64,000 bases of DNA, from the NCBI GenBank assembly GCA_035569495.1, contig DATMMX010000038.1, forward strand, positions 62,001 through 126,000. Reading direction: 5' to 3'. Under the pieces are notes generated by a model, which saw only the letters and a list, made by a program, of their open reading frames with translations, was not told where the DNA came from and searched no databases. The position numbers and the translations under genes were made by a program. Within the stretch, counting starts at the first letter, position 1, and each line of letters starts with the position of its first letter. The stretch comes from DASRDZ01 sp035569495. GTDB taxonomy: Bacteria; Chloroflexota; Dormibacteria; Aeolococcales; Aeolococcaceae. Shown here piece after piece: positions 36,988-45,013 of this stretch.

Positions 36988-37587
36988 GTGGAATGCAGAG
37001 TCACGCAGCTCGACGTCCGTCCCGCGCGTACGGATCGAGCCAAGTTCGAGGACCCGGACACGCGCGTCGCTCGGCTCTACGAGGCCGAGATCGGGCGTCT
37101 GACGAGATTCGGTCGCAAGCTGACCGGGGACTCGTCGGCCGCAGAGGACCTTGTTCAGGACGTCTTTCTCGACCTCCTCGAACAGCTCCGCAGGGATCCC
37201 GACTACCTGCAAGGGCCGCCCTGGTTCTGGCTGCGCGAAGCAATGGTGCACCACGCCGCCAAACGCCAGCGACAGCTCACCCGCGAGTCGGACCGCCTCG
37301 GCCGCCTGCACGCATCACTGCCAACCGAACTCGACCGCGACGAAATGCACCTCGACTTCGAGCACGCCGTCACCCAGCTCCCGGCGCGGATGCGCGCCTG
37401 CGTGGAGATGGCCTTCGTCCACGACATGACGCAGGAAGGGATCGCCGCGGTACTCGGGTGCAGCGTCCGCACGGTGGAAACGCATCTGCGCCGTGCCCGT
37501 CCGCGGCTGGCAGACCAGCTCGGCGTCGATTGGAACCCGCGTCCCACGCGCACATCCACGGAGGTCGACTATGGCCACGCTCACTGA
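36988..37587 (+). CDS. ECF-type RNA polymerase sigma factor
   Basis: A 199-aa protein with sigma region 2 (LYEAEIGRLTRFGRKLTGDS, SAAEDLVQDVFLDLLEQL) and region 4 (LPARMRACVEMAFVHDMTQE, GIAAVLGCSVRTVETHLRRA). It probably directs transcription of element genes, perhaps from the two-box sites, one of which lies directly before its own start. GTG 36988 is chosen because it sits just after copy B. It overlaps the RDD gene and leads a four-gene operon ending in the coupling protein. No separate anti-sigma gene follows; the RDD membrane protein could have that role, which is speculative. Confidence 0.85.
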   Translation: MECRVTQLDVRPARTDRAKFEDPDTRVARLYEAEIGRLTRFGRKLTGDSSAAEDLVQDVFLDLLEQLRRDPDYLQGPPWFWLREAMVHHAAKRQRQLTRESDRLGRLHASLPTELDRDEMHLDFEHAVTQLPARMRACVEMAFVHDMTQEGIAAVLGCSVRTVETHLRRARPRLADQLGVDWNPRPTRTSTEVDYGHAH

Positions 37588-38110
37588 CGATCCGCGCAAC
37601 ACAACCGAGACGACGGCGGACACGCCGAAGCCGGTCCAGCGCGATGAACTCCTGGACTCCTTGAAGGCCGGTCGAGCGGCTGACTACGCGCCACCACTCA
37701 TCCGCGCCGTGGCCGCCACCATCGACCTCGGCATCCTCGCGCTCGTCTGCTTCGTGTCCGCGGGCCTGCTCGCGAACGCGATGGGGTACCACTCCACCGT
37801 CGACACGACGACAGGCGTGCAGACCGACTATTACCTGTTCTCGCCGGGGCTCATCGCCGGACTGACTCTCGCGTACTTCCCCGGCTGCTGGGCGCGGTGG
37901 GGATGCACGCCGGCGATGCGCATCTTCGGTCTGCGCGTCCGCATGGCTGACGACCTGTCGCCGATCGACACGCGGACGGCGCTGTTCCGGTTCGGGGCGT
38001 TGCTGCTGAGCATCGGCGCCGCGTTGGTCGGTCTGCTGGTCGCGTTCACCGACCCACGACGGCAGGCGTTCCACGACCGTCTCACCGGCACGGTGGTCGT
38101 CGCAGAGTGA
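37571..38110 (+). CDS. RDD family membrane protein
   Basis: A 179-aa protein with a soluble N-terminus and three to four membrane helices. The RDD signature is present: PPLIRAVAATIDLGILALV with the R and D in the first helix, AMRIFGLRVR in the middle and DPRRQAFHDRLTGTVVV at the end. RDD proteins are poorly characterised; some act as ion antiporters. ATG 37571 has GGAGG seven bases upstream and overlaps the sigma gene by 17 bases. Its stop overlaps the next GTG. Confidence 0.85.
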   Translation: MATLTDDPRNTTETTADTPKPVQRDELLDSLKAGRAADYAPPLIRAVAATIDLGILALVCFVSAGLLANAMGYHSTVDTTTGVQTDYYLFSPGLIAGLTLAYFPGCWARWGCTPAMRIFGLRVRMADDLSPIDTRTALFRFGALLLSIGAALVGLLVAFTDPRRQAFHDRLTGTVVVAE

Positions 38111-38517
38111 GCACAGTGGACGAGGGCGCCGGCAACGGCGCCCATCCACCCTCTCGCACCTTCGATGGCGTCAGCGGAGCCCAGCTGCGCGACGCCTACG
38201 AGGAGGTCGCCGCCTTCGTCCGCTGGCTGGAGGCTTGCGACATCCGCGTCCCGTCGTGCTGGTACACGCACGGCTGGGTGGTGCGCCGCCTCCACGCCGT
38301 GCTGCGCTGGTACGACGAGGCGTACAGCGACGAGGCAACCGGTCGCGCGGCGGCGGACTGGTGGTTGGTCGGCATCGCGCCGCTGCTCCGCGACTGGTCC
38401 GAGCTGCTGGAGCACCGCGGCCGTCACGTCCCCGCGGAGTCACCGCTCGCCGACCCGGAACCGGTGCCGCCGCTGGACGAGTGGATCACCTCACAGGCAG
38501 ACGGAGCGGGCGCATGA
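38107..38517 (+). CDS. Small Trp-rich protein of the transfer operon (DUF4913-like)
   Basis: A 136-aa soluble protein. The core (AAFVRWLEACDIRVPSCWYT, GWVVRRLHAVLRWYDEAY) resembles DUF4913 proteins found in actinobacterial integrative elements; this match is tentative. It starts with GTG 38107 in a GTGA overlap and its stop overlaps the coupling protein ATG, so it is probably made with the transfer machinery. Confidence 0.6.
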   Translation: MSTVDEGAGNGAHPPSRTFDGVSGAQLRDAYEEVAAFVRWLEACDIRVPSCWYTHGWVVRRLHAVLRWYDEAYSDEATGRAAADWWLVGIAPLLRDWSELLEHRGRHVPAESPLADPEPVPPLDEWITSQADGAGA

Positions 38518-40259
38518 AGGACGCACTGCAACGGCTCCGCGCCGACGAGCTGGCCCAGCGCATCGCGGGCCTCGCGATCAACCTTTGGTACTCGCTTCCC
38601 GAGGAACGGCGCGAGCGGCTCCTGGCACGGCGTCGTCGCTATCTCTGGATGACGGCCGTGATCCTCGGTTCGCTGGACCCGCGCTCCCTGATCCTCGTCG
38701 GGGTCGCCGCGTACTTCCTGCAGCCGTCACCGCGACGCGCCAGCTCCCCCGTCTTGCTCCTGCTCTGCGCCGTGATCGTCGTGCAGTGGGTGCGGGACCT
38801 GGCCGCCGGTTTGGGACTCCTGGACGACGCCGCCGACAGTCTGACGATGGCGTGCAGCGGCATCGGCATGGCAATGGCCGGACTCGCCGGCGCTGTCGAG
38901 CGGCACATGCGCGGACCGATTGGGCTGCGACCGCTCCTGCCATGGTTGCGGCGGCGCCTCGACGCAGCAGCGTGGGGCATCCCACCGTTCCGCATCCTGC
39001 TCGGCTACAAGGGGCGCAGCTGGGTGTCCGCGCCACGCCAGGTCGCGACGCTAGTCATCGGGCCGCCGCGGAGTGGCAAGACGAGCGGCGTCATCATCCC
39101 CAACGTGCTGACCTGGGATGGGCCGGTCGTCATCACCTCGACGCGTCGCGACGTTCTCGACGCTTGCCAGGGCGGCCGGTCACGGCGCGGGGAGGTGTGG
39201 TGCTTCGATCCGGTGGGCGTGGTCGCCGCCAGCACCCCGTCAACGGTGCGCCGCCTGGACTGGTCGCCGCTCCGGGGCTCCAGTCAGTTCGACATCGCCC
39301 TATCTCGCTCTCGTGCCTTGCTCGCAGGCAGCATTGAGGGCACGGAGTCCCGCGACCATTGGCGGGCGCGCGGGACGCAGCTCCTCGGCGCGCTGCTCCA
39401 CGCCGCCGCGCTCGCACACCTGCCCATGTCCACGGTGGTCGAGTGGGTGCAGTCAGCCCGCCTCGACGCCGCCCGGCACGTCCTGACCGAGGCCAACGCG
39501 GCTCACGCCCTGGCCGTGGTGCAGGGCATCGCCTCCACGCCCGACCGCGAACGTGGCTCGATCTGGTCGGCCGTCGCAGGGTGCCTGGCGCCCTTCGACG
39601 ACAGCACCGTTCTCACCAGCGCCGACCGCGCCGACGCCTGTCCGTTCGACGCCGCCGACTTCATCCGGCAGCCGAACGCACTGTTCATCGTCGCCCCGGG
39701 CGACGGCAGCACTCCCCTCGCGCCGCTGGTTGTCGGCCTGGTCGAGGAGGTCCGCGAGACGGCGCTCTGCGCGAGCAACCGCACCGGCACTCTCGGCCTC
39801 CCTCTGCTCCTGGCTCTGGACGAGGTGGCAACCATCTGTCCCCTGCCATCCCTTCCGCAGATCATGGCCGAGGGCGGCGGCCGCAACATGCCGGTGCTCG
39901 CGATCCTGCAGGACCTCTCCCAGGCGGCCGAGCGGTGGAGTCGCGAGGTGGCCGACAGCCTGATGACCCTCGCCGGCGCCAAGCTGATCCTCCCCGGCGT
40001 GGGCGACGCGGATCTACTGAAGCGGATCGAGACCCTGGTCGGTAACGAATGGGTCGAGCAAGTCTCCCGCAGCGTCATGAGCAGCGGCTGGTTCTCCGGG
40101 TCTTGGAGTTGGGGCACCTACAGGACGGACATCGAGCGACCACGCGTGCCCGTGGCTTCGATCCGACGCCTACCCGCTGGCAGGGCGTTAGCACTCGTAG
40201 GCTCACACCCAGCCGTAATTGTCACCGTGACGAACGCGCTCCGACATGTGGCCATTTGA
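38514..40259 (+). CDS. VirD4/TraG-type coupling ATPase
   Basis: A 581-aa protein with two N-terminal membrane helices (about 47-70 and 78-92) and a large cytosolic ATPase. Walker A GPPRSGKT is at residues 183-190; FDPVG follows the TSTRRDVLDAC segment; Walker B is LLLALDEVA; IMAEGGGRNMPVLAILQDLS is typical of the family. It links the relaxase-DNA complex to a secretion channel. Its presence without any VirB4 or channel genes makes the element mobilizable. ATG 38514 overlaps the previous stop. Confidence 0.9.
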   Translation: MKDALQRLRADELAQRIAGLAINLWYSLPEERRERLLARRRRYLWMTAVILGSLDPRSLILVGVAAYFLQPSPRRASSPVLLLLCAVIVVQWVRDLAAGLGLLDDAADSLTMACSGIGMAMAGLAGAVERHMRGPIGLRPLLPWLRRRLDAAAWGIPPFRILLGYKGRSWVSAPRQVATLVIGPPRSGKTSGVIIPNVLTWDGPVVITSTRRDVLDACQGGRSRRGEVWCFDPVGVVAASTPSTVRRLDWSPLRGSSQFDIALSRSRALLAGSIEGTESRDHWRARGTQLLGALLHAAALAHLPMSTVVEWVQSARLDAARHVLTEANAAHALAVVQGIASTPDRERGSIWSAVAGCLAPFDDSTVLTSADRADACPFDAADFIRQPNALFIVAPGDGSTPLAPLVVGLVEEVRETALCASNRTGTLGLPLLLALDEVATICPLPSLPQIMAEGGGRNMPVLAILQDLSQAAERWSREVADSLMTLAGAKLILPGVGDADLLKRIETLVGNEWVEQVSRSVMSSGWFSGSWSWGTYRTDIERPRVPVASIRRLPAGRALALVGSHPAVIVTVTNALRHVAI

Positions 40260-40266
40260 AGAAACC

Positions 40267-41991
40267 TCAGGAGACCAACCCCATTTCACGCAGGAAGAGT
40301 GAGGGCCGTCGAAGGTACCCACCGCCCGAGGAGGTGGAGGAAATTCGCAGATCGAACAAGGCTCGACAGACGCCTACAAAACAGAGACGGCGCTCGTCAG
40401 ACAACTCCAACGCCGAATGCGCTCGATAGTCGGGCAATTGGCCCTCCTCCATTCCAATAAGGTAGACGCAGTTCCACTCAAGGCCTTTCGTCCGGTGAAT
40501 CGTCGCCACCTTGATTCCCCCGCCCTCATTAGGGCTTCGGCCTCCAGCGCCCAAGGCGAACTCCGCGAGCAACTGCTCAAGCGTGAAGTCAGGGTCATAC
40601 ACAGCAAAGCCCGCGACCGCCTCCGCGAGAGCCGACATTCTACCGCTGAGCTGCTTGTCTACCCGAGCGACCGCCTCTACAATGAGTTCGACGATTCGGA
40701 TGACCGGTGCGCCCTGGAAAGCAGCGGTCCGAACGTCGAGCAGGCCAACCGCAAGCGGGTTGGCACCGTGACCTTCCAAGAATTGGTGCGACCTTCGCTC
40801 GGGCACCACGGGGCTATCCAGAAGGCGGCTTAGTCGATGGGCCTGCCTGTCAGTCAGTTCTCCCCGGACAACCGATAAGCACGCCGCGAGTGCACGTCGT
40901 TCCTCAGGATCGAAGATGTCACCACGCCAGTCTGTGAAAGGTAGGCCGGCGCCTCTTAGAGCATCAACTACTTCGTTTGCCCGATACCCCTTACGCGCAA
41001 GTATGCCGATGCCTCCAAGTGGCGCGCCGGCTCTAGCGCGTGCCCGAATGTCCTCCAGCACCGCCTCGGCCTCGTCAACACCCGTTGGATACTCGCAGTA
41101 TGTGACGGATCCGCCAGGGTGCTTCGCCTGCATAGTCCTGCCGCTCGGAGAGGGGTCGGACAGGATAAGGCGGTTGGCCACCTCCACGATGGCTTCTCGA
41201 CAGCGATGGTTGACAATCAGCGGGTACTCCATCGCCGAATAGTCGGAGATGAAGGATCGGACGTTCTCTACATCGGCGCCAGCGAATCGGAAGATGGCTT
41301 GATCATCATCCGCAAAGGCACTGACCGTATCGCCCGGACTGGCCAGGCGGCTGAGAAGAGCGTATTGAAGCGCATTAGTATCCTGGAATTCATCCACGAG
41401 GATGTGTCGGTACTTACCGCCGTATGCCGCGGCTGCAGCGGGGTGGGCAGCCAGAACTTGGTCGGAGTAATGGATGAGGTCGGTGAAATCGACGACGCCC
41501 GCGGCTCGTTTCCGCGCTTCGTAATGGCGACCGAAGGACGCAACATCCCAACCTGGCTCATATACTTGGACGCGGCTCTCCTCCCAAGACCTGGCGAAGT
41601 TCGGGATGCCGTGATCATCGGCGACTTGGCGGGCAAATTCTCCTTGCTCTTCCTCGTCCAGGACATCAAAACCCGACTTGATTCCAACCAGATCGCCGTG
41701 ACGTTGAAGCAGGCGATAACCGAAGGCGTGAAACGTGCACGCCAAGATTCGGCTCGAACTCACGGACGACACTGCCAGCGCACGCCCCTTCATCTCCGCG
41801 GCGGCCTTGTTCGTAAACGTCAGAAGCAGCGCATGGTCGTCAGGATGAATCGTAAGAAGGTGGCGTGCTCGTCGTGCTAATGTGCGTGTCTTCCCACTCC
41901 CGGGACCGGCGAGGACGATGATCGCCGCCTCTGGCGCTTCTGCTGCCCGTGTTTGTTCCTCATCCAGATCGTCGTCGCTGCGCTCAGACAT
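40267..41991 (-). CDS. gajB: Gabija-type UvrD-like helicase GajB
   Basis: A 574-aa superfamily 1 helicase: Walker A AGPGSGKT at residues 28-35, LLTFTNKAAAEMKGRA, VDEFQDT at 199-205, ADDDQAIFRFAGA, and KVATIHRTKGLEW near the end. The short length and pairing with an OLD-type nuclease mark it as GajB, which works with GajA to stop phage by cutting and unwinding DNA when nucleotide pools fall. Its ATG lies 8 bases inside the 3' end of gajA. Base composition is visibly less GC-rich than neighbouring genes, suggesting separate acquisition. It converges with the coupling-protein gene. Confidence 0.87.
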   Translation of the reverse strand: MSERSDDDLDEEQTRAAEAPEAAIIVLAGPGSGKTRTLARRARHLLTIHPDDHALLLTFTNKAAAEMKGRALAVSSVSSSRILACTFHAFGYRLLQRHGDLVGIKSGFDVLDEEEQGEFARQVADDHGIPNFARSWEESRVQVYEPGWDVASFGRHYEARKRAAGVVDFTDLIHYSDQVLAAHPAAAAAYGGKYRHILVDEFQDTNALQYALLSRLASPGDTVSAFADDDQAIFRFAGADVENVRSFISDYSAMEYPLIVNHRCREAIVEVANRLILSDPSPSGRTMQAKHPGGSVTYCEYPTGVDEAEAVLEDIRARARAGAPLGGIGILARKGYRANEVVDALRGAGLPFTDWRGDIFDPEERRALAACLSVVRGELTDRQAHRLSRLLDSPVVPERRSHQFLEGHGANPLAVGLLDVRTAAFQGAPVIRIVELIVEAVARVDKQLSGRMSALAEAVAGFAVYDPDFTLEQLLAEFALGAGGRSPNEGGGIKVATIHRTKGLEWNCVYLIGMEEGQLPDYRAHSALELSDERRLCFVGVCRALFDLRISSTSSGGGYLRRPSLFLREMGLVS

Positions 41992-43585
41992 AACGGATGA
42001 GCTCGAAGAGTGGGCGTGGTCGCCGCTGATTTAGGTCTAAGGCGTCGACGAAGATCGGCGCCCAGAACACCTTGTTCGTCCGCGCAAAGGCAGCGAGTAG
42101 CTCGCTGGCGGTCTTGCCCCTGTTGGAGGGCTGCTGAGCGAACCGCTCATAACCGGGCTTCTCACCATGTGTGTCAATTAGGGCCTCTGTGGCGGCAGCT
42201 CCCAGGGCTGTAACGAGTTCACCTTCCAAGTCGGGTGTGCAGACGTAGAAGCCATACGTCTCCATGGATGTGCGATCTGCCACGGGGAAACCTGCCGCCG
42301 CGAGGGTCTTGAGCCATTTGCCCTCCTGGTCTTCGTCGCACAGGCCAAGGACGTCAAGCTCCAGACCAGTCGGACCAAGAATGCCCAGGAATGTCGCCAG
42401 GGTCCCACCGCCATCTAGGCAGACGATACTCACACCCGCAGCGTCGATCCGGCGTCCAAGGCGCTGCGCCAGCGCCAACAGAGCTATGCGATCGCTCGTA
42501 CCTTCGACCAAGATAGCCTTCCGGGCGAAATAGGCTTCCGTCACCTCAGAGGTGGCGAAACGAGCGAGCCGGATTGCCTCGCTATCCGTGATCAAGGAAG
42601 GGCGTGCTATAGACACGGTCGTGCCAGAGCGCCTGAGGCGTACCAACCGGCGCGGATCGACTCGATTTAGGATGCTTCCAGAGTGCGTGGCGATGACTGC
42701 CTGCGTCGCACGAGCTTGTACGGCCTGAATCAAGGCACGCTGGGCTTGCGGGTGCAGCGAAACCTCCGGCTCATCGAGGAGGAATATCGAGCCAGGGTTT
42801 CTCTCTAATAGGTAGAGCGCGATGGCATGAATAAGCAGTTGGGCCAGCCCGCTGCTCTGGCTAGGTGCGAGTGTCTGAAGATCATTGTGGGAGAAAAGTA
42901 GGTCGAACTCTCGCAAGAGGCTCTGAGGCTGACGCTCGTCCGCACCCAAGGCTAGAGCGTCTGCGGCGACCCCGGGGACGAGCTCCTCAAGCAACGCTGT
43001 CAGCGCTGCGAGTAATGTTTGTAGAGGTGTCGCGGCGGCGAGATTCTCAGCGGCCAGTGCGATCGCATCGCGCGCTTGCTGTAGCTCAGCCTCCAACGAC
43101 AAGCCCGCAATTGCACGGGCTAGCAGGCTTCTCGTTCCGACGACGCCGAGGAGACGACCAGCATCACGAATGGCGGGCAACGCCAGCAGTGGCAGCGCCT
43201 CGCGTTGTTCGCGGCTGGCACGAGGCCAACCCTTATCGGGGTAACCGTGGGTCGCAGTTACACTGCGTTCGCCTGCATCCCACTCGGCTCGGTAACCAAT
43301 GCGGAGCGAGGGAACACCGCCGAACGACATTACGTCGGGAAACGTGGCTTGGTCTGCCGCCGAGAAACCGCGCAGCGTCGCGACAAGCTCTAAAGGTTTG
43401 TGTGGGTCACGGAAGTCAGCGAGCGCCACCTGCGGTTCACCGCGAATAGCCTGCGCTATGGCGTTCAGAACGGTTGTCTTGCCGCCGCCGTTCTCAGAGA
43501 TAAGGAATACAGAGGAGCCGTCGACGTCGATGGAGACGGTATCGAAGCTACGATAGTTCGAAATCTCGATTCGACTGAGTTCCAC
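41984..43585 (-). CDS. gajA: Gabija-type OLD family ATPase/TOPRIM nuclease GajA
   Basis: A 533-aa protein. The N-terminal ABC ATPase has ENGGGKTT (residues 31-38), APSQSSGLAQ, Walker B FLLDEP (268-273) and a switch His in IATHS (301). The C-terminal TOPRIM nuclease has LVEGTSD with E361 and LCDED with D417 and D419. This class 2 OLD layout beside a UvrD helicase is Gabija. I moved the start from ATG 43606 to GTG 43585, since GAGGAG lies seven bases before it. TACACT (43640-43645, complementary strand) could be its -10. Composition is lower in GC than the flanks. Confidence 0.88.
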   Translation of the reverse strand: MELSRIEISNYRSFDTVSIDVDGSSVFLISENGGGKTTVLNAIAQAIRGEPQVALADFRDPHKPLELVATLRGFSAADQATFPDVMSFGGVPSLRIGYRAEWDAGERSVTATHGYPDKGWPRASREQREALPLLALPAIRDAGRLLGVVGTRSLLARAIAGLSLEAELQQARDAIALAAENLAAATPLQTLLAALTALLEELVPGVAADALALGADERQPQSLLREFDLLFSHNDLQTLAPSQSSGLAQLLIHAIALYLLERNPGSIFLLDEPEVSLHPQAQRALIQAVQARATQAVIATHSGSILNRVDPRRLVRLRRSGTTVSIARPSLITDSEAIRLARFATSEVTEAYFARKAILVEGTSDRIALLALAQRLGRRIDAAGVSIVCLDGGGTLATFLGILGPTGLELDVLGLCDEDQEGKWLKTLAAAGFPVADRTSMETYGFYVCTPDLEGELVTALGAAATEALIDTHGEKPGYERFAQQPSNRGKTASELLAAFARTNKVFWAPIFVDALDLNQRRPRPLFELIRYV

Positions 43586-43676
43586 GCCTAACTCCTCTCT
43601 CGGCATGGATCGAGGCGTCCAAGCCGCGCGCAGACGTGCAGTGTAAGCGGGGTACGCACGCCGTGAGCTTCTATAG

Positions 43677-44705
43677 TCAAGCAGCCAGGGCCTGCGGTGC
43701 GGCGAAATCGGCCTGCAGAGCTCGGTAGACGGCGTCGGAGAGGTGCCGTTTGAGGCAGCGGATGGCCTCCTTCCCGCTCTTCCCGGTGCTGATCTTGCGC
43801 GCCAGGTACGCCTTCGCCCGGTCGTCGGAGTGCGCCTGGACGAGCGCGACGTAGTGGAGCGCCCGGTTCAGCCGCCGGTTGCCGCCGCGGTTGAGTCGGT
43901 AGCGGACGACCTTCCCCGAGGACGCCGGGATGGGCGCGGTCCCGTTCGCCGAGGCGAAGTGGGAGGAGGTCGGGTAGCGGCGGATGTCGCCCACCTCGGC
44001 GAGGATCCGGGCGCCGAGCAACGGGCCGACGCCCTTGATCTCGACGACGTGGGTGCCTGTCATGCGCACCAGGGTGGCGATCTCTCGAGTGCGCGCCTTG
44101 ATCTCCAGGTCCAGGCGGCGCAGCTCGGCGACGCGCCGGCGGGCGACGTCGGCACGGGTGGAGTGCTGACCGCGGAGTAAGTACGTCACGCGCGTCAGCG
44201 CCGCACCAGAAACGAGCGACCGGCAGGTGCTGGTGTAACCGGGGCACATGACGCTCAGGTCGCAGTGCAGCCGGTTGGCGATGGCGCTGCGCCTGGTCAC
44301 CAGCTCGTCGCGGTAGTCGCAGAGCACGCCGAGCTCCTCGCACATGGCCGGCTTGGCAACCGGCGGCAGCTTCTCCTCGCGCGCCGTCACGCGCGCAATG
44401 GCGAGCGCGTCCAGCGGGTCGGACTTGCCGAGTCGGCGGCCGCGTCGACGCTCGCGCACGCTGAGCTTCGGCGGCACCTCGCGCACGTCGAGACCCTCGG
44501 CGAGCAGAGCCTTGGCCAGCGCAGCACCGTACGTGCCCGTGCACTCGATGCCGAACCGCTGCACACCGCCGGCGCGCCCCCAGCGCAGCAACTGCCGGTG
44601 ACCGAGCGGCGTGTTGGCGAACGTGTGCGCCTTCACTTCGCGACCGGCGACGTCGACGATGCAGGCCGCCAGGCTGTCCTTGTGACTGTCGACTCCGAGG
44701 TACAC
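43677..44705 (-). CDS. IS110 family transposase
   Basis: A 342-aa IS110 recombinase. The DEDD RuvC-like residues are visible: D in YLGVDSHKDS, E in GIECTGTYGA, D and D in KSDPLDALAIAR. The C-terminal transposase domain has ASANGTAPIPASSGK with the catalytic Ser. GTG 44705 is chosen: GGAGG lies about 10 bases upstream, and the family begins at this YLGVD segment. These elements have no terminal inverted repeats and use a bridge RNA to pick targets. It sits between gajA and the relaxase operon. Confidence 0.92.
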   Translation of the reverse strand: MYLGVDSHKDSLAACIVDVAGREVKAHTFANTPLGHRQLLRWGRAGGVQRFGIECTGTYGAALAKALLAEGLDVREVPPKLSVRERRRGRRLGKSDPLDALAIARVTAREEKLPPVAKPAMCEELGVLCDYRDELVTRRSAIANRLHCDLSVMCPGYTSTCRSLVSGAALTRVTYLLRGQHSTRADVARRRVAELRRLDLEIKARTREIATLVRMTGTHVVEIKGVGPLLGARILAEVGDIRRYPTSSHFASANGTAPIPASSGKVVRYRLNRGGNRRLNRALHYVALVQAHSDDRAKAYLARKISTGKSGKEAIRCLKRHLSDAVYRALQADFAAPQALAA

Positions 44706-44960
44706 GCTGGACTTTCCTCCGCTTCCTGTCGGACGATATGGTCGGTGGTGCGCAAGCACGCGTTGGGTGTGACCACGCTTCTATGAGGCGACACCGCCGG
44801 CCCGGACGTCCCCGGAGGGGCACTCACAACGAGGCGAGAGAACCGCAGCGTTTAGTTGAGCCACCTCCGGGACGCCGGGCATCTTCGGCGGTGGCTACCG
44901 CCGTCGACAACTGCAGCATGCAACGCGTGCGTATAGTCTGCGTTCCTTTCCTTGCGAAGT
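44706..44960 (-). ncRNA. Candidate IS110 bridge RNA region
   Basis: The 250 bases upstream of the transposase carry no ORF but are structured: GGCGGT-GGCT-ACCGCC (44887-44902) and CCCC-GGA-GGGG (44810-44820) are perfect hairpins. On the minus strand TTCGCA (44958-44953) and TATACG (44935-44930) stand 17 bases apart as a possible promoter. In IS110-group elements the bridge RNA is encoded in this upstream non-coding end. The exact RNA ends and the target/donor loops were not resolved. Confidence 0.45.
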
Positions 44961-44973
44961 GAAGACGGTCCCG

Positions 44974-45005
44974 AGTACGGGATCGCCGCCTCGGCCGGGT
45001 ACTTC
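44974..45005 (+). promoter_or_regulatory. Two-box element, copy C (relaxase operon)
   Basis: AGTACGGG (44974-44981) and GGGTACTTC (44997-45005), spacing 23. The relaxase ATG at 45014 lies 8 bases after TACTTC, again the distance expected for a leaderless promoter. Confidence 0.6.
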
Positions 45006-45013
45006 TCTTGTGG

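Noticed and set aside
36993..37664. Second frame overlapping the ECF sigma gene from ATG 36993
   Set aside because: Although GGAGG is close, the translation is an Arg/Pro-rich shadow, while the other frame encodes clear sigma regions 2 and 4.
43585..43606. ATG 43606 as the gajA start
   Set aside because: The purine-rich GAGGAG lies between this ATG and GTG 43585 at ideal distance for the GTG, so the extra seven residues are probably untranslated.
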